5,659 nt of DNA from contig CAYLPU010000169.1 in the NCBI GenBank assembly GCA_964385635.1, positions 1-5,659 of the forward strand, read 5' to 3'. Under the pieces are notes generated by a model that worked only from the letters and a program-made list of their open reading frames with translations, ran no database searches and was not told the origin of the DNA. Origin of the DNA: CAYLPU01 sp964385635. Lineage in GTDB: Bacteria; Chloroflexota; Anaerolineae; B4-G1. A program made the position numbers and the translations under genes. This document shows positions 1 through 5,604 of this stretch, one piece after another; position 1 is the stretch's first letter; each line of letters opens with the position of its first letter.

Positions 1-64
1 CTGTCCCCCTGTCTCCCTGTCTCCCTGTCCCCCTGTCTCCTCGTCTCCCTGTCTCCTTGTCTCC
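1..64. repeat. Octamer tandem array (CTGTCTCC)n, eight copies, open to the left
   Basis: Eight consecutive 8-bp units, CTGTCTCC with variants CTGTCCCC, TCGTCTCC and TTGTCTCC, run from the left edge to 64. The plus strand contains no A and the minus strand no T, so no stop codon is possible in any of the six frames. Read on the minus strand in frame with the FAD subunit, 24 bp encode the 8-residue unit RRQGDRET. The array may continue beyond the window. Confidence 0.9.
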
Positions 65-980
65 GCTGCTCCCCCGCACGCTTCCACGCCAAGTGCAACA
101 CATCGTGGGTGATCGCCTTGACGACCTCGCGCCGATACCAGGCAGTCGAACGCACGTCGTCTATCGGCGCGATCTCTTCCGCCGCCACCTTGCCTGCCTC
201 AAGTGCCAGTTCCGAACTGAAGGCCTGACCAATAAGCACCTCTTCAGCCCCTCTGGCGCGCAAGACGGTAGGTCCGACTGACCCCAGGGCCAGCCGGCAG
301 TCTACGATACGGTCGTTCTCTCGTACCAGCACCGCTGCCACGCTTGCTTTGGCAAGGTCGGCCGCCACGCGCGACACTTTGACGAACGCGCTACCGGTCC
401 CCGGTCGCGGGCGCGGGAGCAGAATCGAGGTGAGCAATTCACCCCTCCGCAGGGCTGTCTTGCCGGGTCCCAGGAGGAACTCCTCGACAGGCAGAAACCG
501 GGTTTTTTCCGGAAAACCCGGTTTCTCACCATCGGGGCCAGCGAGCACGAGTTGCGCGTCAAACGCCATCAGCGCCGGCACCGTGTCGGACGCGGGCGAG
601 CCGTTACACAGATTCCCGCCGATAGTGCCCATCATCTGGACCTGCGTGGAGCCAAAAGCAGCGCACGCCTCCGCCAGCGCCGTATAGCCGGCCTGAACCC
701 GTGGTGAGTTGCGGATCGTGCGAATCGTGGTGAGCGCACCGATGTGCGAACCGCCGTCCTGGGAGACGATCCCGTCCAGCCCTGGTATCTTGCCGACGTT
801 GATCACGTATTCCGGCGCTATACGCTCCATCTTCATCTGCACGAGCAAGTAGGTGCCGCCCGCCAACGGCAGCGCCCGCTCCCCGTACTCGCTCAACAGC
901 GAGACCGCCTCCGCCACCGACGCTGGCTCCAGATACTCAAACTCCTGCACGAGAATGTGCGTATTAGTCATCTGATGCAT
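1..980 (-). CDS. FAD-binding subunit of a xanthine dehydrogenase / CO dehydrogenase-type molybdenum hydroxylase (CoxM/XdhB family), C-terminus runs off the window
   Basis: The frame is open from an ATG at 980 to the left edge (326 codons) and has no stop in the window. The product would pass electrons from the 2Fe-2S subunit through FAD to the acceptor in a three-subunit cytoplasmic hydroxylase. Both FAD-binding motifs are visible: AGGTYLLV at residues 40-47 (family usually AGGTDLLV, so Asp is Tyr here) and TIGGNLCNGSPASDT at 119-133. The GPGKT segment at 171-175 and the DDVRSTAWYRR segment near residues 274-284 match the C-terminal domain. A perfect AGGAGG (992-997) lies 11 nt before ATG 980; an in-frame ATG at 971 lies 20 nt away and is less likely. 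Two oddities stand out. About 11 residues (152-162, EKPGFPEKTRF) come from a DNA palindrome. From about residue 304 the protein, which should end near 302, reads into an octamer repeat giving RRQGDRET units. Family assignment is secure; substrate is unknown. Confidence 0.93.
   Translation of the reverse strand, partial: MHQMTNTHILVQEFEYLEPASVAEAVSLLSEYGERALPLAGGTYLLVQMKMERIAPEYVINVGKIPGLDGIVSQDGGSHIGALTTIRTIRNSPRVQAGYTALAEACAAFGSTQVQMMGTIGGNLCNGSPASDTVPALMAFDAQLVLAGPDGEKPGFPEKTRFLPVEEFLLGPGKTALRRGELLTSILLPRPRPGTGSAFVKVSRVAADLAKASVAAVLVRENDRIVDCRLALGSVGPTVLRARGAEEVLIGQAFSSELALEAGKVAAEEIAPIDDVRSTAWYRREVVKAITHDVLHLAWKRAGEQRRQGDRETRRQGDRETGRQGD
493..526. repeat. Palindromic element inside the FAD subunit gene
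   Basis: The arms AGAAACCGGGTTTT(TT)CC (493-510) and GGAAAACCCGGTTTCT (511-526) are perfectly complementary apart from two extra T in the left arm, with no loop. It translates to EKPGFPEKTRF on the minus strand, between GPDG and LPVEEF. In the family as I recall it, that turn is only a few residues long. This looks like a small mobile palindrome kept in frame. Confidence 0.8.
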
Positions 981-991
981 GCTAGCCACTT

Positions 992-997
992 CCTCCT
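992..997 (-). promoter_or_regulatory. Ribosome binding site of the FAD subunit gene
   Basis: AGGAGG on the minus strand is a perfect anti-Shine-Dalgarno match. It is 11 nt from ATG 980, 20 nt from ATG 971 and only 2 nt from an in-frame GTG at 989. It therefore decides in favour of 980. Confidence 0.75.
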
Positions 998-1005
998 GGA
1001 CATAA

Positions 1006-1069
1006 GGAGTAGGGAGTAAGAAGTAGGAAGTAGGAAATATAGGGAAGATTCTGCGTTACTCCCTACTCC
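1006..1069. repeat. Inverted heptamer-derived repeat between the two hydroxylase genes
   Basis: GGAGTAGGGAGTAA (1006-1019) and TTACTCCCTACTCC (1056-1069) are perfect 14-bp inverted arms around a 36-nt loop, which itself holds more AGTAGGA copies. The right arm is the TACTCCC heptamer that also forms the array at the right edge. Its next unit (1070-1076) supplies the TAG stop of the Mo subunit gene. It could fold as a hairpin, but it has no U-tract and is not called a terminator. Confidence 0.8.
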
Positions 1070-3439
1070 CTACCCCCTGTACCTCTTCTTCAACGCAGAC
1101 AGGATCTTCTCCGGCGTGATCGGCAGATCGTAGAAACGGACGCCGATAGCGTTGTAGATCGCGTTGGCGTAGGCTGCCGCGACCGGGTTGGTCGCCGCCT
1201 CCCCGACCCCCTTCGCCCCAAACGGCCCGCTGGGCTCGTAGGTGCTTGCGAAGTAAACGCTGAGGTCGTCAACGTATGGGCTCTCGCCGATGGAGGGCGT
1301 CTTGGCGTCGATCCAGTAGCCACCGGACGTGAGTTGCCCGTCGGCGTTCCACGCATTGCTCTCGTAGAGAGCGTAGCCCACGCCCTTCGACAGCCCGCCT
1401 TCCAATTGCCCGGCCGCCATATCCGGGTTGATGACGGTGCCACAATCGCTGCCCATCACGGCCTTCATCGTGCGCACCTGCCCCATCCACGTGTCTACCT
1501 CCACTTCCACAAACACGGTAACGTAGGCTGGCGGACAGTTGACCGGGCGGTAACTCTCCACGGCGGCGATGGTCTTCCAGCTCTCGGTCCAACAGCGAGT
1601 GGCTAGTTCGGCAATGGTCATCCGCCGGTCCGGGATCGCCGGGGCGTAGACAACGCCTTGGCCTAGTTCCTCGTCGGGCCTGAGCGCCAGCGCCTCCGGC
1701 ATCACGTTCAGATAGCGAGCCGCCGTCTCGATCAACTCCTGTCGCACCGACTGCGCGGCCTTCGTGGCAGCGCCACCGCCGGCATAGACTCCTCGCGTGG
1801 CGTGGGTAACACAGTCGTAGACGGTCGAGCAGGTCTCGGCGGGGGCCAGGTTCACTTTCTCCAGGGGCACGCATAGTGCCTCGGCCACCAGTTTAGCCAG
1901 GGCCTCCAGCGTGCCACCGCCGTGGTCCATCAGGGCTGTTATGACGTCCACCGAACCATCGGTGTTGATCTTGACCATAGCGCCGGAGAAGTCGATCACG
2001 TCCCCAGGCTGGGGGGCTCCGGCACTGGAGGTGTGGAAGCCGCGTCCCAACCCGATGCCCCGGCGGTAACGTCCCTCCCCCCCTCTGTCCCCCCCAGGGG
2101 GGGGGATGAAAGAGGACTGGCGGTTCTCCCAACCGATGGCCTTGGCTCCCTGGCGGAGAAGTTCGGGGACTCCGTCGCTCTGCACGATCGAGCGCACCAA
2201 TGGCCCTTGGCCCCAGAAGGTGTCCCCCATGCCAACGTAGTTCTTGAGGCGCAACTCAAGCGGGTCTATGTCCAGTTTCTCGGCCAGTTCGTCGATCAGC
2301 GACTCGGCCGCAAACGTGACCTGCGGATTGCCGAACCCCTGCATCGCGCAGGAGATCGCTTTATTGGTATAGACTGCCGTGCCGTGGTAGCGCAGGTTAG
2401 GCAACTTGTAGAGAGAGACCAGCCAGCCGGCACACACCCCCAGGAACGAGTAGGCCTGAATGTTGTGCGCCCCGATGTCGGTGATCAACTCCATCTTCGC
2501 GCCGGTCAGCGTGCCGTCCTGCCTGGCAGCCAGTTTCAGGTGAATCTGAGTACCGTAACGGGTGTGGTCGTGCGCGTCCTCTTCCCTCGCTAGCGTCAGT
2601 TTGACCGGACGGCGGGCCTTGAGCGCCAGCGCGGCACAAATGGGGATCGGCGGGTTCATCTGGATACTGGAGCCGAAGGTGCCGCCAATGGGTACACGCT
2701 TGACGTTGACCTTGCTCAGCGGGATATCGAAGATCTCCCCCAGTAGAATCCGCACGTTGTGGATGGACTGTGTGGTGGGCCAGACGGTCAGCCCGCCGCC
2801 AGGCTCCGGGCGGCAGACCACCGACTTGGGTTCCATCTGCGCGTGGTAGATTTTGGGGGTCTTGAACGTGCCCTCGACGATCACGTCCGCCTCGGCAAAG
2901 GCCCGGTTCACGTCCCCCTCCTCGATCTCGCGGGCACAGGCGATGTTGTTCTCAATCCCGATCTCTTCCTCGCCCCACAGCACCGTGTCGTAGATCGGTT
3001 CTGCGCCTGGCTTCATCGCCTCAATGGGGTCGGTGATCACAGGCAAGACGTCATATTCGATCCTGATGGCGCGCATCGCCTGCTCGGCCAGTTCCTCCGT
3101 CTCGGCCGCCACCGCCGCGACCGCCTCCCCCATGCGCCGCACCTTGTCGGCCAGGACATAGTGATCCTTGTGCAAGACCGAGGGGATGGTGATGATACGT
3201 TCGTTGTAGCGCACCTTCGGGATGTCGTCGAAGGTAATGACCACAGCGCCCATCGCCTCCGCCTCGCTGGCGTCGATGCGCTTGACGCGAGCGTGGGCGT
3301 AGGGGCTGGAGAGAATACGTCCGTGCAACATGCGCGGCAAGCAGATGTCAACAGTATATCTCTCTTGCCCTGTCACCCTGGCGACCCCGTCTTTGCGCGG
3401 GGTCACCTTCCCTAGCGTGTTGAACTCACGTTGTTCCAT
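1070..3439 (-). CDS. Molybdenum-binding large subunit of a xanthine dehydrogenase-family hydroxylase (XdhA/CoxL-like, substrate unknown)
   Basis: This 789-residue protein, usual length for the family, would hydroxylate a carbon of its substrate at the molybdopterin centre using water. The N-terminal hammerhead domain covers about residues 10-130 (start LGKVTPRKDGVARVTG). The Mo-cofactor domains follow: TTQ at 222-224, GGTFG at 252-256, AMQGFG at 365-370, INPDMAAGQLEGG at 670-682 with the cofactor-contacting Gln678, and GVGE at 744-747 with Glu747 as the catalytic base. It lacks the AYRCSFR loop of true CO dehydrogenase. The usual GGGFGGKE is altered to GGTFGSSI, and the usual Arg of the (M/F)RGFG motif is Gln367. 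I prefer ATG 3439, which has a GGTGG stretch upstream and a family-like MEQREF start. GTG 3454 is the alternative and would overlap the preceding gene. Residues 442-456 (SSFIPPPGGDRGGEG) look like an in-frame repeat insertion. The TAG stop lies in a heptamer repeat. Substrate cannot be named. Confidence 0.93.
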   Translation of the reverse strand: MEQREFNTLGKVTPRKDGVARVTGQERYTVDICLPRMLHGRILSSPYAHARVKRIDASEAEAMGAVVITFDDIPKVRYNERIITIPSVLHKDHYVLADKVRRMGEAVAAVAAETEELAEQAMRAIRIEYDVLPVITDPIEAMKPGAEPIYDTVLWGEEEIGIENNIACAREIEEGDVNRAFAEADVIVEGTFKTPKIYHAQMEPKSVVCRPEPGGGLTVWPTTQSIHNVRILLGEIFDIPLSKVNVKRVPIGGTFGSSIQMNPPIPICAALALKARRPVKLTLAREEDAHDHTRYGTQIHLKLAARQDGTLTGAKMELITDIGAHNIQAYSFLGVCAGWLVSLYKLPNLRYHGTAVYTNKAISCAMQGFGNPQVTFAAESLIDELAEKLDIDPLELRLKNYVGMGDTFWGQGPLVRSIVQSDGVPELLRQGAKAIGWENRQSSFIPPPGGDRGGEGRYRRGIGLGRGFHTSSAGAPQPGDVIDFSGAMVKINTDGSVDVITALMDHGGGTLEALAKLVAEALCVPLEKVNLAPAETCSTVYDCVTHATRGVYAGGGAATKAAQSVRQELIETAARYLNVMPEALALRPDEELGQGVVYAPAIPDRRMTIAELATRCWTESWKTIAAVESYRPVNCPPAYVTVFVEVEVDTWMGQVRTMKAVMGSDCGTVINPDMAAGQLEGGLSKGVGYALYESNAWNADGQLTSGGYWIDAKTPSIGESPYVDDLSVYFASTYEPSGPFGAKGVGEAATNPVAAAYANAIYNAIGVRFYDLPITPEKILSALKKRYRG
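2072..2116. repeat. GC-rich palindromic insertion inside the Mo subunit gene
   Basis: A C7-A-G9 core (2089-2105) is flanked by further C-rich sequence. On the minus strand it reads as SSFIPPPGGDRGGEG, between WENRQ and RYRRGIG. Those two flanks normally sit close together in the family, as I recall it. The G/C runs could form a hairpin or quadruplex-like structure. The composition is quite unlike the surrounding gene. Confidence 0.65.
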
Positions 3440-3443
3440 AATT

Positions 3444-4397
3444 TCATCCACCACTGTCCTGGAACCCGCGTTCCTGTCCAGTAACCAAAGCGATCAACGC
3501 CATCCGGGTGTACACGCCGTTCCGCGCCTGGCGGAAGTAGGCCGCGCCGGGCAGGTCATCCACATCAGTGGTGATTTCGTCCACGCGCGGTAGAGGATGC
3601 ATGATCGTCAGGTCGGGGTTGATCCGTTCCACCATCTCCCGCGTGAGGACGTAGCTGCCCTTGAGCCACGCGTACTCCGCCGGGTCCTCGAAGCGCTCCT
3701 TCTGGATGCGAGTCATGTAAAGTACGTCCGCCTCCTTCAGCGCCCCTTCCAGGTCCGTCGTCTCCTCCACCTTAACGCCCTGCTCGCGCAGCCGGTTGGT
3801 AATCTGCGGTGGCATCTTCAGCGATTCGGGCGCGACGAAGACCAACTTGCAGTCGTAGTGCTTGTACAACTCCACCCCAGCATGAACCGTGCGGCCGTAC
3901 CTGAGATCACCGCAGAGGACGATGGTATTTCCGTCCACCTGGCCTCGCTCCAAGCGAATCGTGAACAGGTCGAGCAGCGCCTGAGTGGGATGCTGACCTG
4001 CGCCGTCGCCTCCGTTGATCACCGAGGCCTCCGCCACCTCGGCGGCCTCTCTGGCGGAGCCGATCTGCGGATGGCGCATCACGATGATGTCCACGTACTG
4101 ATCCACGTTACGAATAGTGTCGGCCAGTGACTCGCCCTTAGCAGACGATGACGTGCCTGCCGAGGCGAATCCCACCACGCTGCCGCCCAGGCGGTGCATC
4201 GCTGTCTCGAACGAGAGCCGCGTACGGGTGCTGGGCTCGAAGAAAAGGGCCCCCATGACATACCCCTTCATCAGGTCCAGCGCGCGCTTCTCCCTCAGTC
4301 GCTCGCGCATATCCTCGGCCACGGCTAAGATGTGCTCGATTTCCTCGCGGGTGAACTGCGCTCCGTCCAGAATATCCTTACCCTTGAAGTCAAGCAT
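3444..4397 (-). CDS. pyrB: Aspartate carbamoyltransferase catalytic chain
   Basis: The product transfers the carbamoyl group from carbamoyl phosphate to aspartate, the committed step of pyrimidine synthesis. At 317 residues it is slightly longer than the usual 300-310. Every signature is present: STRTR at 56-60 for carbamoyl phosphate, the 80s loop SSSAKGES (83-90, Lys87), HPTQ (136-139), GRTVH with Arg169, TRIQ (229-232) with the Arg/Gln pair that grips aspartate, and HPLPR (267-271). This favours aspartate over ornithine as acceptor. ATG 4397 is chosen because AAGGAG (4407-4412) lies 9 nt upstream. A longer start at 4436 would add 13 residues encoded by a degenerate repeat. The last residues after about 307 (QERGFQDSGG) form a short extension. 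The hydroxylase gene begins 4 nt after the stop, suggesting translational coupling. No regulatory chain (pyrI) or other pyr gene is in the window, so a catabolic or salvage role is possible. Confidence 0.95.
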   Translation of the reverse strand: MLDFKGKDILDGAQFTREEIEHILAVAEDMRERLREKRALDLMKGYVMGALFFEPSTRTRLSFETAMHRLGGSVVGFASAGTSSSAKGESLADTIRNVDQYVDIIVMRHPQIGSAREAAEVAEASVINGGDGAGQHPTQALLDLFTIRLERGQVDGNTIVLCGDLRYGRTVHAGVELYKHYDCKLVFVAPESLKMPPQITNRLREQGVKVEETTDLEGALKEADVLYMTRIQKERFEDPAEYAWLKGSYVLTREMVERINPDLTIMHPLPRVDEITTDVDDLPGAAYFRQARNGVYTRMALIALVTGQERGFQDSGG

Positions 4398-4406
4398 TTG
4401 GCCTGT

Positions 4407-4412
4407 CTCCTT
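4407..4412 (-). promoter_or_regulatory. Ribosome binding site of pyrB
   Basis: AAGGAG lies 9 nt upstream of ATG 4397 and inside the reading frame of the longer alternative starting at 4436. It therefore supports the shorter 317-residue product, which begins MLDFKGKDIL. Confidence 0.8.
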
Positions 4413-4466
4413 TTTTTTATCTTTATCCGCGTACATCCGTACGATCCGTGTTGGTCTGTGTTCTAT
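4411..4466. repeat. Degenerate ATCCGTG-type repeat upstream of pyrB
   Basis: Copies of ATCCGYG-like words begin at 4425, 4435, 4444 and 4454 (last one GTCTGTG), a 9-10 bp period, bordered by a run of eight T. It resembles the widespread intergenic 'ACACGGAT' or 'CACAGATT' repeats seen in many environmental bacteria. It fills most of the 94-nt gap between iclR and pyrB and ends at the Shine-Dalgarno of pyrB. Confidence 0.55.
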
Positions 4467-4491
4467 CTATGACTGGCTGAGCAGTTGCCTC

Positions 4492-5265
4492 TTACAGTTC
4501 AACCCCCGTACTGAGTAGCGTCGAAATCCTCTGAGCAGCCTGGCGGCAAAGAGTCACATGCTGCTGAACCGACTCGTCGGTGGACCGCGAACGGGGCCCG
4601 GCAACACCGATAGCCGCTACTACCTCGCCCGCCAGGCCGTGAATCGGCGTGGCAACCCCCCAGGCGCCCAGGTCGGTCTCCTCGTGGCTCTCTGCATACC
4701 CACGTTCTCGGATCCTGGCCAACTCGGCCGCGAGTTCGTCGGGGTCTGTGATCGTGTTGGCGCACAGTCTCGGCAGCCCCTTATCCCGGATGATGGTCTG
4801 GACCTCCTCTTCGGCGAGATACGCCATGAGAACCTTGGAGGAGGCCCCTGCGTGAGGGGAGCGGCGCGTTCCGACAGTGAAAGTCATGCGCACCGGATGG
4901 CTGGTCTCGACTTTTCCGACGCAGATGACCTCATGCTCATGGTAGACCGTCAGGATAACCGTCTCCCCCGTGGCGGTCATGAGATCACGCATGACCGGTC
5001 TGGCGATACGGCGCAAGCCCGTGTTTTCCGCAGCGAGGCTGCCCCAGATGAATAGGCGATAGCCGAGACGCCACCGCCTGTCGCCGGAGTCGCGCCGGAG
5101 GATGCTATGGGATTCGAGGCTGACGAGGAAGCGGTGAAGTGTGCTCTTGGGCAGCCCAAGGTGCGTGCTCAGGTCTGCCAGGGACCAGGCTGGCTGCTCC
5201 GAAGAGAAACCTTCCAGAATCCTGACCAGACGATCAACCGTCTTGACCGATGAGGAGTCATTCAT
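4492..5265 (-). CDS. IclR-family transcriptional regulator
   Basis: This 257-residue protein has the standard IclR layout and length. An N-terminal winged helix-turn-helix covers about residues 7-66, with the recognition helix around LPKSTLHRFLVSLE (38-51). A linker helix leads to the C-terminal effector-binding domain (about 80-250), which contains PHAGASSKVLMAYL (137-150) and the family-typical AWGVATPIHG (201-210) and AAIGVAGP (217-224). Such proteins bind DNA as dimers or tetramers and respond to small metabolites, often aromatic acids, glyoxylate or allantoin-related compounds. The effector here cannot be read from the sequence. It precedes the carbamoyltransferase and hydroxylase genes on the same strand, so it is the likely regulator of the operon and of itself. 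GTG at 5271 would add two residues; ATG 5265 is chosen. No strong Shine-Dalgarno is visible for either. Confidence 0.93.
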   Translation of the reverse strand: MNDSSSVKTVDRLVRILEGFSSEQPAWSLADLSTHLGLPKSTLHRFLVSLESHSILRRDSGDRRWRLGYRLFIWGSLAAENTGLRRIARPVMRDLMTATGETVILTVYHEHEVICVGKVETSHPVRMTFTVGTRRSPHAGASSKVLMAYLAEEEVQTIIRDKGLPRLCANTITDPDELAAELARIRERGYAESHEETDLGAWGVATPIHGLAGEVVAAIGVAGPRSRSTDESVQQHVTLCRQAAQRISTLLSTGVEL

Positions 5266-5309
5266 AATCACTCATAATCGCTCGAGAAGACTGACGGGTG
5301 AGACCGCTC

Positions 5310-5315
5310 ATTATA
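5310..5315 (-). promoter_or_regulatory. Possible second -10 element close to iclR
   Basis: The minus strand carries a consensus TATAAT within the self-complementary ATTATAAT (5310-5317), about 45 bp before the regulator ATG. No good -35 is found 16-18 bp upstream (the best is around GGTCGT), so this is only a weak secondary promoter candidate. Because the octamer is palindromic, it could equally serve the plus strand. Confidence 0.25.
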
Positions 5316-5481
5316 ATCGGAATCACGAGACACGACCCCTCTCTCATGTGAGGCGTGGAACACTTCTTCTCTCCCGCGCACTACGGGGAGACGCTGCTGC
5401 TTTCCTGAGGTTCTCTTGCCCTCCCTCCACAAGGCAGTCAATCACACAGGCTCTGCAGGGCCAACATTCGTGGGGCTAGTC

Positions 5482-5528
5482 GTTCCAAATAATAGAACAA
5501 TGTTCCACGAACTCATTGTACTCTGTTC
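5482..5528. promoter_or_regulatory. Candidate operator cluster of GTTC/GAAC dyads over the start point
   Basis: Overlapping dyads lie within about 45 bp: GTTC-9-GAAC (5482-5498), GAACAATGTTC (5495-5505, perfect arms around one centre base) and GTTCCACGAAC (5502-5512). A further GTTC half-site lies in the promoter spacer (5525-5528). They cover the predicted -10 and +1, where a repressor would block polymerase. GTTCC/GGAAC half-sites recur in operators of several IclR-family regulators, so the adjacent regulator is the natural candidate. Which dyad is bound is not decidable by eye. Confidence 0.45.
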
Positions 5529-5543
5529 TCTCTCCGTTGTCAA
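5515..5543 (-). promoter_or_regulatory. Sigma70-type promoter for the iclR-pyrB-hydroxylase operon
   Basis: On the minus strand a perfect -35 TTGACA (5538-5543) is followed after exactly 17 bp by TACAAT (5515-5520), one mismatch from the consensus -10. Transcription would start near 5508, leaving a leader of about 240 nt before the regulator gene. The match is strong for a housekeeping promoter, but no experiment or conservation supports it here. Confidence 0.7.
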
Positions 5544-5604
5544 GCACCATCCTTGTGGGCCTCCTGCCAAACCTCCAACTGCTGAAAATGCAGAATCCTC
5601 CCCA

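Larger units (their letters stand above)
5272..5604. other. Intergenic region upstream of iclR
   Basis: No gene is supported in this stretch. It holds the TTGACA/TACAAT promoter, the GTTC/GAAC dyad cluster, a possible second -10, and a distant 9-bp inverted pair CGTGGAACA (5354-5362) / TGTTCCACG (5501-5509). The sequence between 5544 and 5604 shows nothing recognisable. A gene divergent from iclR, if any, would lie beyond the right edge. Confidence 0.6.

Noticed and set aside
57..281. 74-residue plus-strand open frame beginning in the octamer array
   Set aside because: It is antisense to the C-terminal domain of the FAD subunit, whose motifs are clear on the other strand.
1006..1069. Rho-independent terminator between the hydroxylase genes
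   Set aside because: The arms are perfect but the loop is 36 nt and no T-tract follows on the minus strand; it is better explained as opposed repeat copies.
1269..1874. 201-residue minus-strand open frame inside the Mo subunit gene
   Set aside because: It is an alternate frame of a clearly recognisable gene, has Arg/Gly-rich composition typical of GC-rich shadow frames, and shows no domain.
1922..2593. 223-residue plus-strand open frame
   Set aside because: It lies antisense to the conserved Mo subunit and has no recognisable motif; the antisense of GC-rich codons often stays open.
2759..3415. 218-residue plus-strand open frame
   Set aside because: It is antisense to the N-terminal domain of the Mo subunit, with no motif or ribosome binding site to support it.
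1070..3439. Aerobic CO dehydrogenase large subunit (coxL)
   Set aside because: The AYRCSFR active-site loop of true CO dehydrogenase is missing; the equivalent stretch is AISCAMQGFG.
5258..5275. Five-codon reading frame ATG...TGA (MSDYE) overlapping the iclR start
   Set aside because: It is too short and lacks a clear ribosome binding site. It could be a leader peptide but nothing beyond the overlap supports it.
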